Assembly (NCBI GenBank): GCA_028274465.1
Contig: CM051455.1
Coordinates: forward strand, 99,270,365-99,334,364
DNA from: Plantago ovata
Lineage: Eukaryota > Streptophyta > Magnoliopsida > Lamiales > Plantaginaceae
DNA: 64,000 nt
Reading direction: 5' to 3'
The first letter of the stretch is position 1, and each line of letters opens with the position of its first letter. A program made the position numbers and the translations under genes. Shown here one piece after another: positions 43,942 to 55,600 of the stretch. Under the pieces are notes generated by a model. The model was not told the DNA's origin, searched no databases, and was given only the letters and a program-made list of their open reading frames with translations.

Positions 43942-45948
43942 AACTCCCCAAACCGAACCTTTGTTTGTCCTCAAGCAACTAAGCTAGACTCTAATGCAAA
44001 AACAATGGAACACAAAAAATGGAGTCTCATGCCAAATGAAATGAACTAATCTACTGAATCTATCAAAAAACATATGAACAAAAACCATACAAATCATAAC
44101 ATGAATATAGGTTGAAGAATGCCTCGATTGACTCATACACAATCACATAAGCACTTATGTCAAGACAAGATAGTCTCTCGTAACATTCTCTACCTGGACC
44201 TAGTCAGTGACGACGTAATGAAACATGTTAGAATACGAATGGTTGTCCCGTGCCTATGAAACTAAGGACTTACTGCTGTTCACCAAGTTAAGACTTTTCC
44301 TCAAAGAGGTCGAACCAATACTGGCTCTCATCAAACGAATGAGGGTTCCCTAAAAAAAGATAACACTCCCCTATTCTACCCATCTCTCAAGCAAAGTCTT
44401 AAACTATTCACCACTTCCTGAATGGCAGGACGAGGGTGGTCTAGAACAGATGACACTCAAAAACAGAAGACAAAAAATTACAACACGCTTACGAACATTA
44501 CAAGAATTGGAAAATGAGACACAACACTTTTGCTAAACTGCTTTTTGGCTTTCTTTTTTTTTTTGACTCTTCTTTGCTTTTTTTGGGGTCTTTTCCTTTT
44601 TTTCTTTCTTTTTTCTTTTCCAGTTTCTTTTTTTTCCTTTTTTTCTGGAATTTCTCCTTTTTTTTTCCGATTTGTTTTAGCCAGCAGTAGCACAACGAAA
44701 AAGAAACAATAACACACAAACGACCTCCCCAAACCTATTCGAAAGAATAGGTTGGAGTACAAAATTTACGAAAAAGGAAAAATAAACTCACAACACAAAA
44801 TTGAAAAACGAAAAACAAGTCTAATGGTAGCGTAACCCCCTCCCCAAACCTATTCGAAAGAATAGGTTGCAAACAAAGGATCACACAATCTCACACTACC
44901 TCCTTCCTAGGCATTTATCAATCTCAAAGCATGGTGAAGACTTGTTGCCTCTTAGGTACATAATTACTCGGGAAAACAACCATAAGACCCTAGCATGCAT
45001 CATCCTATTATAAAGGCCTTCGTGAACCGCAGTAGAGAAAACACCACTAAGTGATGTCGAGACTACCAAGCTTAACTAAGTGCAATACATAAATGTGACA
45101 AGCCAAGCGAGAAAAACCTCAAACAAATTCATAGAGATGAAGCATACGATTAATGGCATAATTAGTTAATCTACCCAATAAAAAAGTTCAAAAAATTTGG
45201 CAATAAACTCCACATAAAACATGCAAGACTATCCTATGATGAATGTATTGAATGCAACCTAAAAACTAAGAAAGCAATAAACGTGCAAATGCAAATGCAG
45301 ACGGATAAACATGCAAGGTACTATACTCATCCTACCAATCCCAAGCTCTAAACCATCAATGGCAAGCTCTAAACCATCAATGTCAAGCTCCAAACTAACA
45401 ACACTAGTTCACTTAAATCCCATCCCCCCTCATGAATTTAAAGCTAGTCCCTAGCAGTAAGAAATGAGGAAATAAGATGTGATACTAGATGTTACCGCAT
45501 GGTTTGGCCTCGGTCGGCTAAGTATGCTGGATGTAAGGTATTGAGACTGCTCGAGGGGCCTTATAGGTTGTCATCGGGGCTTGTGGTAGTGGCGGTAGTT
45601 CCATTAATAGATCGGATAGGACCAACTCATCCATCTGTATCATCATTGTCCCTATCGTCTTCATTGTCATTACTGTCACCAACATCATCACCAGTAGAGT
45701 TGCATTGTCGAAGAGAATCTTCAAGATTGGCCGCCGCTGTTATGGAATCTTCCACCCGGTATCTCTCCAATAGGTTGTGAACTGTTGAAGGGGAAAGAGC
45801 AATGGTATCAGAGCCTCCCTCTCCAACATTTTACACCCCGAGGAGGTTACAACAAGCTGCTCGGATACTCGGAGGTTGTCTTCCATTTTTTCCTATGTCG
45901 ACCACATTCTCTACGGTTGATGCTCCCGATGTCTATATGATGCTCCCT
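43942..45948 (-). other. 3' non-coding region and acidic ORF relics (copy D)
   Basis: There is no intact gene. It contains the family hairpins and tracts and an acidic/overlapping ORF relic at 45518-45724 that resembles B and E but ends early. Near 45803-45815 the + strand reads TGGTATCAGAGCC, a perfect initiator tRNA-Met primer-site word in antisense orientation. Confidence 0.5.
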
Positions 45949-46392
45949 TTATAGGCAGTCAAGGGGCACCCCTAAGAGGGGCCGGGTGCCCATGTCATTA
46001 TGTTTTGGAACCAAGCTAGCGATTCGGAACTTCCTCACCACTGTCAACTCAAGACTGAATCCGTTGTGGTGAGGTCGTCCCGGTGCCTTCCTAATCACAC
46101 GAACCTTGCAGTCCTTGTGATAGATTGCTGACGTAATAATTGTTTCTATCCCTTCGGTGGTGCATGAATAGGCATAGGAGTCCTTACTCCAGGTAGATTC
46201 TCGCTCCTCCTCTTGGATAAACCGCGACGTTGTTGCAAGAGCCCGTGGCTCGAACGCACCTCTAACGAGATCACTCTCCTTGACATGGTTGTAATCGATC
46301 CCCCTCCAATACTTCATATTAGCCAAACGGGAGTGCTTCTCTCTGTTTGTGGCATGGTTCCTACAAACAGCAGTTAGTACCTCGTATGACAC
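45949..46392 (-). pseudogene. Unidentified family ORF, diverged (copy D)
   Basis: The frame is open for 147 codons but the start ATG of A, B and E is lost, and the ORF start falls before the putative splice acceptor. The core is recognisable with many substitutions (FEPRALATTSRFIQEEERES, TWSKDSYAYSCTTEGIE). It retains a version of the seven-codon segment (WRGIDYN). The product is unknown. Confidence 0.45.
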
Positions 46393-47493
46393 AAAACTGA
46401 CTCATGCATATGCTAATATTAGAGCGAAACACACGAGTGATAAAATCAACAATCGAACTCCGCAAATCCTTCATGTCTAATCTAGCTACTAATAAGCAAC
46501 ACACCAAAATAATTTCAACATGTACATATCGCTCGTGCTAGACAACCAATAACCTAAATAATAAGGCTCAATTCATACCATAGTAGCGAAAAAATTCTAG
46601 CATCATAAATCCTCATACTCAACAATTATGCATTCTACCATGACATCCATCATTATTACATCAGTAAACACAATCATATGTATGGAATCGAAGAAAGAGA
46701 TACATTGCATAACAAGATAAAAGCATCTAATAGCAAAATTCCCAAATCAACAATTCAAGCATAAATAATCATGCAATTGATAGTAAATAACGCTTCTAAT
46801 CACATAAACAACCTACCCATACATCATATAAGCCTAATTGAAGCTCAAATCACAAAACCCCCAAATTTGAAAAATTAGGGTTCATAAGAAGATACCTCAG
46901 ATCTGGAAAACAAATGCACTAGAGTGAAAGTTGTTCGGATGAAAAGAAAGATTGAAGCTTCAACCTGATGGAAGAACATAAAATTTGATGGAAGATTGAA
47001 GATTTTATGAAAGTTTGAAGTATTTTCGTTTTTTCCGGATTTTTGGGAGTAAGAATTGGAGAAGATGAAGAAAATAAGGAAAGAGGGGAGTTTTTCGCGT
47101 TTTTAACCTGCAGAGCTCGTGGGGCGAGTCGCCCCGTGCGGGGCGAATCGCCCCGCACGTGGGGCGAATCGCCCTGCTCGTCCAGAGAGCGCGGAGCTCG
47201 CTAGACTTCTGGGGCGATTCGCCCCCCACCTCCTGAGGTGGGGAGACGAAACTTTCGAAAAAACGCGGTTTTTTAATCCCCGAAAACCATTTTACTCATA
47301 AAACCACTCGAAAAAGCTCACTCAAACAAAAACATAAGCATATACGACACAGAGACGAACAAATTCACATATGAAAGGCAAATTGTTCAAGTATGAATGC
47401 ATGCAATAAAGCGGTAAAAAAACGATAAAAACTCCGGGTCGCCTCCCGGATAGCGCCATTGTTTATAGTCTTTGACTCGACTCCTTCTTGCGT
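46393..47493 (-). other. Leader-like region and GC palindromes (copy D)
   Basis: There is no gene. It includes the possible intron, the leader-like stretch and three or four GC palindromes (47119-47230) with centres ACT, AAT and ATT. Confidence 0.5.
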
Positions 47494-47695
47494 CTAGCTC
47501 TTCTTCTTGAGGATACTAGACTTCCCCTTCATGGATCTTCTCCTCATGCCACGAACCTGTGAATAAGAATGAACATAGATAACAAGACCACAGTAGTTAA
47601 TAGTGTGAGAAGTATCAGGTGGATCAGATATGGCTCGCAACACATGTCTCTTGCCATCCACCTCAATGGTGCAAGTCCTTCGGTAGATGTCTATC
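47494..47695 (-). pseudogene. Protease C-terminal end (copy D), split by CACTA
   Basis: On the minus strand it reads IDIYRRTCTIEVDGKRHVLR, continuing to a basic end and a TAG at 47496-47494. The codons just before Ile lie at 63657 onward, on the far side of the CACTA transposon. The coding frame was continuous before the insertion, with ATC as target duplication. Confidence 0.85.
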
Positions 47696-47905
47696 CACTA
47701 CAAAAAATCCGTCATTTACCGACGGATAAAATGACGGATTTTATCCATCGGTAAATACCGACGGATCGGTGTCTCTTAGCGACGGATGACGGATAACGAA
47801 CAAAGTTGACCACTTTGTTCGTCATCCATCGCTAAAAGGTTCCGATCTGTCGGTATTCTAGCGACGGATAATCTATCCAGTTATCCGTCCCTAAATATTA
47901 AAACT
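47696..47905. repeat. Left terminal and subterminal repeats of CACTA
   Basis: The terminal inverted repeat is followed by about ten copies, in both orientations, of GACGGAT-type words (ACCGACGGAT, GCGACGGATG, ATCCATCGGTAA). Such arrays are binding sites for the TNPA-type protein in En/Spm. Confidence 0.85.
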
Positions 47906-48993
47906 AAATTAAAAAAAAAAAATTAAGCTTACCGTTTCATCCATTTTGGTAGCAAATTGAAGCTTATTGCACAAGGAACAAGGAATAACCTTCAATTCGA
48001 ATTTTTTTGGTCAATTTGTGCAAAATCAAAGGTATGAACTCTAACCCTTATTTGATTTTTAATTTGGGAATTATCCAAATGTTGGTTAAATTGTCAAATG
48101 TATGCTACATAGTAGTTGATACAAGTATATTTTGCTTAAATGTGTAGTTGATTGTTGTTAAAATTGAGTAATGAATCGATTTTGGGATTTTATTAATTTG
48201 GGGATTTCTTAAATTATGGAAATGTATGTTAGTATTAAGTAGATATTAGTTGTTATAGTTGAATGTTAGTTTTGGATTATGTTAATTTGGGTTTGTTAAT
48301 TAAAATCGAGACTTAGATCAATTTAGGGCTTTTTTTAGTTTTGTATTTGATCGAATTTAATGTTCCATAACTAGGTTATGTACTTATATAAGGTTAATTT
48401 TGTAGTTGAATACGATAAAATAGAGTAATTTATGAAAATCGAGACTTGTAGCTCAATTTGGGGGTTTTGAAATAAAGTGAAAATGGGTTCGAGATGATGA
48501 TATGATGATGATGTTAGGTTAGAGATGATGTTCATATGGTTGTTGTTGACAATGCTAGGCTAGAGATGATGTTGTTGATGGTTGGTTGATTGGTGATAAG
48601 GTTGATGATGTTAGGCTAGAGATGATGTTGTTATATGGTTGATTGGTGATATGGTTGATAATGTTAGGCTAGAGATATGTTCATATGGTTGTTGTTGATG
48701 ATGCTAGTCTAGAGATGTTGTTGATGGTTGGTAAATTGGTGATATGGTTGATGATGTTAGGCTAGAGATGTTTTTGTTATATGGTTGATTGGTGATATGG
48801 TTGGTTGATGATTATAATTTGTCCGTAAAATTAAATGAAATGATTATAACATAATAATAAAATGATTATAATGTTAACTTCAAATCTGTATAAGACATAT
48901 AAATATCCTTAAAACTACATTTCAATTCTAAATATGAATATTGAAAATGTATGAATTTAATAATTAAAGAATTTCAGGTTAGTCATTGTTGAA
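47906..48993 (+). other. TNP2 leader exon and 5' intron
   Basis: A leader stretch ends in a candidate donor, CAAAG/GTATGAAC, at 48032/48033. A pyrimidine-poor but plausible acceptor, ATTTCAG, lies at 48971-48977, 16 bases before the TNP2 ATG. The candidate intron contains the tandem repeat at 48518-48812. Confidence 0.6.
48518..48812 (+). repeat. Higher-order minisatellite in the TNP2 5' intron
   Basis: Six imperfect units of 40-54 bp start with GGCTAGAGATG or a variant. They form a three-unit block repeated twice, with a period of about 149 bp (48518 and 48667). The block order is short unit, long unit 1, long unit 2. Confidence 0.7.
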
Positions 48994-51900
48994 ATGGAAC
49001 CCGATCGGTCTTGGATGTATAAACGGACCAAGCATGGGATGATTCTGCCTAGTTTCGAGCAGGGGCTTGATTCATTTATTGCATTTGCACTTGCACACCC
49101 TGATTGTTTGAAATGTGGGGATATGAAGTGTCCTTGTAGTGCAAATAAATGTAGAAACACGCAATGGTTGAGCCCCAATATGGTTAAGCAGCACGTGAGA
49201 AGTAGGGGATTCGTGCCTGATTATGAGGTATGGAATCATCACGGTGAGACTGTTCCTTTGCTCCTAGACTATGGGAGCGCGAGAAAGATGAGACGGACCA
49301 AGGATTTGTCCGCCGTTTCCTCGGGTCCATCGTCATTACATGGTGATATGGATGCCATGTTGGAGAATGTTGCACATGGTATCGATTTTGGTGACAGTAA
49401 TATGGAGGATGTTGAGGAGTCTCCAAATGCCGAGACTATGGCATTCTACGAGATGTTAGAGTCCTCAAAGAAGCCTATCTTTCCAGGCAGTCCTATGACC
49501 GAGTTAGAGTTGGTATCTCAAACTTTGAGTGCCAAAGCTGAGGGTGCCCAATCAGAAGAGAACTTCAACACTTGGTTAAAGATCCTTAGGAAGGCGTTTC
49601 CCGAGCCTAACTTGATTCCTACCAATTTCTATCACGCGCAGAAGAAGATGCGTGGTTTGGGGTTGCCTATGGAGAAGATTGATTGTTGCCCCGATATGTG
49701 CATGATTTATTGGGAGGAGGATGCAGAGTTGCTAAGTTGCAAACATTGTGGGAAGGAACGATACAAGCGTTACAAGCCTGGGGCTTCTAACAAACGACAG
49801 AAAATGAATCTTTCCCACAAGAAGATGTGGTACTTTCCTTTAGGTCCGCGTTTGAAGAGGTTGTATTCTTCAAATGCTTGTGCCGATAAAATGAAGTGGC
49901 ACAAGGAGAGGGTGATACCTGCAGATATGGCGGGTAAGATGGAGCATCCAGCTGATTCACCGGCCTGGAAGGAATTTGATGAGAAATATCCTGAGTTTGC
50001 AGCGGAACCGAGGAATGTAAGGTTGGGCCTTAGTTCTGATGGTTTTAACCCTTTTGGGAATGAGCGTAAGTATTCCATGTGGCCGGGAATGGTAACTCCG
50101 TACAATCTGCCGCCAAATGATTGCATGAAACAACCATTCATGTTCTTGACTGTCTTGGTTCCCGGTCCAGATGATCCGGGACAGAAGCTGGATGTGTTCT
50201 TGCAGCCCCTGATCAAGGAGCTTCATGATCTATGGGTGAACGGTATACCTGCTTATGATGTGTCTAGCAAGAAGAACTTCACTTTGAGAGCAGCTCTTCT
50301 GTGGACTGTTAGTGACTTTCCGGCTTACTCTATGCTTTCTGGGAGGAAGACTTCTGGATTTCATGCTTGCCCACATTGTTTGGAGGATACTAATGCTTTT
50401 AGACTTGACAAAAGTGGCAAGGAAACTTGGTTTGACTGCCATAGAAGGTTTCTACCGGATCATCATCCATTTAGGAACGACAAGGATCGATTCCTTAATA
50501 ATAGAGTTGAGACCAAAGGGGCCCCCAAACAACTAACCGGTGAGCAAATATTTGCAATTATCGAACACTTGGGACTTATGAAAGTGACGGAGATTGGTTG
50601 GGAGAAGCATAATGCTAAGATTCAGAAAGGTTGTGGGTGGAAGAAGAGGAGCATCTTTTGGGACTTGCCTTATTGGAGAAGTTTGAAGGTACGTCATATG
50701 CTAGACTTCATGCATATAGAGAAAAACGTGTTTGAGAACTGTTTCAACACAATTTGCCAAATACCCAACAAGACCAAGGATACAGTTAAGTCTAGAGAGG
50801 AATTGGGTGGCTTGTGCAAAAGGCCAGGGTTATCGAAGAAGAATGCCCAAGGTCAATGGCCCAAGACGGCTTACACGATAGACAAAGATGCTAGAGAAAA
50901 ATTGTTTGATTGGGTGAAGTCTTTAAAGTTTCCCGATAACTATGCATCGAAGTTGGGGCGTTGTGTGGATCTGAACAAGACTAGGATGTATGGAATGAAG
51001 AGCCACGATTCTCATGTGTTCATGGAGAGGTTAGTTCCCATTGCATTTCGAGAACTCTTACCTCCAGCCATTTGGAGCGCTCTTACCGAGCTAAGCTTGT
51101 TTTTCAAGAACATGTGCACAAGGCTTGTTGAAATAGAAGTGTTGAGGACACTTGAAAGGAACATACCCTTGATTCTATGCAAGCTTGAACGCATAGTCCC
51201 TCCTAGCTTCTTTGATTCTATGGAGCACTTGCCGGTCCACCTCCCATATGAAGCATTGCATGCTGGGCCGGATCAGTTCAGGTGGATGTATCCATTTGAG
51301 AGGTATGATAATGCTTTAACTATATTTCTATCAATATTCACACATTCGAACTTAATAACAATAATCTAATCAATTGTAATTTCATAAACAGGTACTTAGG
51401 TAAGCTTAAGAAGTTTGTCAAGAACAAAGTTCAACCTGAGGGCTCCATTGCTAATGCATACATCCGATCTGAGAGTTCTCATTTCTGCTCCTATTACTTT
51501 GACGACGATGTCATAACCAAGACATCTAGGCCGGCTAGAAATGCCAACACTTTCACAGTTCAAGAGGATGATTCTATCACTCTTTCCATCTTTAGGGTAA
51601 CTGGACGACCTATAGGTGAGGAGAAGAAAGAATATTTGACAGAGAAAGAGTACAGGGCTGCTCACTTTTACATCCTTAGGAACTGTGAAAGTGTGGACAA
51701 GTATATGGCCATATTTGATCGGTACTTTAAAGAACGTTGTTTGGAGAATGATCCAATAATGGCAGATGATACTATTGAGTACTTACGACAACAGCAAGTG
51801 GAAACTGAATTTCCACAATGGTTTGGTGCATATGCAAGAAATCCTGCCAACAATATCACATGTCCTTACGTACTAGCTCTAGCAAGTGGTCCTTTGCGGG

Positions 51901-52615
51901 GGGGCCGTGACATTCACATCGTACGTAGTAAATGGACTTAGGTTTGACACGCATGGCAGGTCATTGCACAAAGAAACTGCCAACAGTGGCGTTTCTATGC
52001 TTGGGGCAGATATAGGAGGGGAGGGGCAGGATTTCTTTGGTACCCTTAGACGGATTGTTTGTATTGAATATCCAGGTGTACCTTTGAAACGTACAGTTCT
52101 ATTTGAGGTTGACTGGTACGACCCTTCTACAGATGGTACGAGAACACATGTGGATTATGATTTTGTTGAGATCAACCAGAAGAAGAAGTACAAAAAGTAC
52201 GAGCCATTTGTGTTAGCCAGTCAAGCAACACAAGCTGTCTACTTTCCCTATCCAGGTGTGTCTAAGGCCAAGGGTGATTGGTTGGGTGTGATACCCATAC
52301 GTGCTCGTTCCAAGATTGAGTATATAGAGAAGGACGAGTCCATAACCAACTCGTTCCAGTCGGATTTAGTGGATGATGTAGCACGACGCCCTATACAGGA
52401 TAAAGGTGGGCAGTTTGCCCTGCACGAGGATCATTTTGTAGAGTTAGAGTTGGAGGAACCTTTAATTGGTAATAAATTATGTTGCTATGTCATTTATATG
52501 TATATTCACTTGTATGTGCATTTACGTTAATTGATAATGCTTTATATTGTACGTGCATATTTCAAATCATCATACTAACCTTGATATTGTTTTATTTGCA
52601 GATGCCGAAACCTAG
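48994..52615 (+). CDS. CACTA transposase TNP2 (TnpD-like), one frameshift
   Basis: The transposase cuts and joins the element ends in the nucleus. Proposed exons are 48994-51302, 51392-52468 and 52602-52615. The N-terminus (residues 4-85) is the transposase-associated domain (DRSWMYKRTKHG, CLKCGDMKCPC). The TNP2 domain (Transposase_21) follows, with catalytic-type Asp in GLSSDGFNPFG (residue 349) and VSDFPAYSMLSGRKTSGFHA (residue 441). The C-terminal part (YPFERYLGKLKKFVKNK, PEGSIANAYI) is DUF4218-like. A run of seven G at 51898-51904 shifts the frame by one base; with six G the frame reads on into GPLRGAVTFTSYVVNGLRF and would give about 1132 residues. The start follows a possible 5' intron. 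The stop lies in the first exon of the next gene, in another frame. Confidence 0.88.
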
Positions 52616-55600
52616 GTACAACTACATTCCACCCGAGTTACGAGTTCCTGGAGCCCCAGGGTACGAGCAGGGTGTAGTTCCACCCATCATTGGATTATCG
52701 GAGGGGAGTAGCTCCTCATCGTCAACTAGGAAGAAGAAGGCTAAGTTTGACCCATTTGCGAACCTACCTGCTGATGGTTGCCCATACGAGAGGCCGACCC
52801 TGGGTGCCATGTATAAGGGGAAGCATGTTCTGTTCCCTAACGGGAAAGCTGCGTAAGTACACTTTCTGTTGTTTAGTTTATTGTTTAACTTGTGACATAT
52901 TACGTATACTTTATTATGCTTATTCATTCTTATTTGTATTTAGCAATCATAATAGGTTTTACCCTGCATCTGCCCATTCGAAGATCGGTGACATCATCAA
53001 CTCGAAGTTCATCGCTCCAACACCATCTGAGGACCGTGGTGGGGAGAAGTGGTCAAGGCTGCCTGACCATGTCATTGGCTTCTACTTCGATGAGCTGCGG
53101 GTATTGTAACAATCTTAAATGTTTAGTAAACGTTGTTTTATTTTTATTCTAAATTTACGTGAGTGGTATGTTAGCCACTATATTTGGGTGATATGTTAGT
53201 CACCATGTGTTAGTTGTTTTTCTAGGGCAATGTGAGTGGTATGTTAGTGATGAACGCGGATTCGTCGGTTCCGAATTCAGTCAGATAATATTTGTTATTT
53301 AGCCAAAGGCAATCCACAACTACAACGAAAACCGTAATGTAGTAGTAGAATGACTCGAGTGTCGTTCTCTCAGGACTATAACTAGCTTTATCTGTTTAAC
53401 AAGAAAATATAAAACAACAGATAGAAAGCAATAGGGGTTTTCAAGCAGATAATGGAGGTTGGTGATAGTATGGTCCTTCTTAACATAATGGGTCGATAAT
53501 CATGCATAAATTCCTCGGTCTTGCATAGAGATCTTTGAATGAATCTTGGGTCCTGTTGTAAGTATTAAGCACTACGAAGATAATATGGTCTGACTTGTCA
53601 ACAACTAACGTCCTATTGTGTTCCGTAATCATTCAACACTACGAAGATAATTTGGTCTGATTGGCCGACAAGTGTCCAAGTGTGCATAATGATCAATACA
53701 ACATACGAGAATTTTGGTGTTCAACTCATCAACGAAATAAAGCAATGACACGGAGTATAATGCGCGATATAGCCATTAGCATGATTATCTTCCCTCGCTA
53801 AGAATTCACATACTACCACCAACGATACATTTAGCTACTCATAGGCATGCAATCAATAGCAATCATAGAAGAAAACATATTGAAAGAATATAAAATAAGT
53901 AGATAAAAGTTGTAAGATACAAAGTTACCGAAGGTTGTCAATCTCCGGATGATTGTGGTCCTACGAGCTCCAATCTGCTATGAAAAAGTATCCCCTAAGC
54001 TATGGAACTCCCAGGACAGGCCCCGGGAAGTTCCTACCTAAAACTATAGAGAGAGGTGAGAAAGTAGGCTTGGAAAGATATGATTTTCAGAGAGAAAACT
54101 CGCAACTATATATAGGCCCCGAAAATCTTCTGGGGCGGTTCGCCCCCCAGTTTTTCGCGGAGTTTCCGCGTTTTTCGACGCGGATTTGGATTTCTTCACC
54201 TTTTCGGACTCGGTTTCAGACTTCTAATGGCCTTCTAAACTCCAGATTCGACCCCTAGACTCCAATTCCTATCCGGAAACCTTCAGATACTCCAGATAGG
54301 CTTCTAGAACACCAATTCCTTGTAGACTTCAATATAATTGCCCGTAAATCTCCGAATTTCATCCAAAACCTGTAAAATAAAAACTAAAGGAAAACGTGAC
54401 ACTATTGTAATAAAATGTACTAAAATATAGCTAAATTAACATAGAGGATAGCTAAAATAGGTGAAAAAGACTCGAATGAAAGTGTAAAATACACATTCAT
54501 CAAACTCCCCAAACCGAACCTTTGCTTGTCCTCAAGCAACTAAGCTAGACTCTAATACAGAAAACATGCAAGACTCAAAAATGGAGTTTCATGCCAAATA
54601 AAATGAACTAATCTACTGAATCTACCAAATAACATATGAACAAAAACCATATAAATCAAAGCATGAATATAGGTTGAAGAATACCTCGATTGACTTATAC
54701 ACATCCACATAAGCACTTATGTCAAGACAAGATAGTCTCTCGTAACATTCTCTACCTGGACCTAGTCAGTGACGACGTAATGATGCATGCTAAGATACGA
54801 ATGGTTGCCCCGTGCCTATGAAACTGAGGACTTACTGCTGTTCCACCATGTTAAAACTTTTCCTCAAAAGAGGTCGAACCAGTACTGGCTCTCATCAAAC
54901 GAAGGAGGGTTCCCTATAAAAGACAACTCTCCCCTATTCTACCCAGCTCTCAAGTAAAGTCTTAAGCTATTCACCACTTCCTGAATGGCAGGACGAGGGT
55001 GGTCTAGAACAGATGACACTTAAGACAAAAAGATAAAAAATAGTAAAACACAAATACGAACAATACGAAAAATGGAAAAGACTCAAACTTTGCTAAACTG
55101 CTATTTGGCTTTATTTTTTTGGACCCTTCTTTCTTTTTTTTTCGATTTTTTTTCTAGCCAGCAGTAGCATAACAAAAAGAGAAACAAAATGACTCACACG
55201 ACTTCCCCAAACCTATTCGAAAGAATAGGTTGGAGTACAAAATTTACGGAAAAGGGAAAATAACCTCACGATACGAAAATGAAAAACAGAAACAAGTCTA
55301 CGATGGTGTAACCCCCTCCCCAAACCTATTCGGAAGAATAGGTTATAAACAAAGGATGACACAACCTCACACTACCTCCTTTCTAGGCATTTAGCAATCT
55401 CAAAGCATGGTGAAGACTTGTTGCCTCTTAGGTACATAATTACTCGGGAAAACAACCATAAGACCCTAACATGCATCATCCTATTATAGGGGCCTTCGTG
55501 AACCGCAGTAGAGAAAACACCACTAAGTGATGTCGAGACTACCATGCTTAACTAAGTGCAATACATAAATGTGACAAGCCAAGCGAGAAAAACCTCAAAC

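Larger units (their letters stand above)
42741..47695 (-). mobile_element. Athila-like copy D, left part (continues at 63657)
   Basis: It has a 3' LTR (42741-43941), PPT hairpin, pyrimidine tract (44545-44690), paired hairpins (near 44735 and 44850), acidic region (45518-45780), unidentified ORF (45949-46392), GC palindromes (47119-47230) and the protease end (47494-47695). A CACTA transposon splits it here; the rest of the protease resumes at 63657 and leaves the window at 64000. It inserted in the integrase region of the Angela copia (candidate TSD GGCTT, 42736-42740). Confidence 0.88.
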
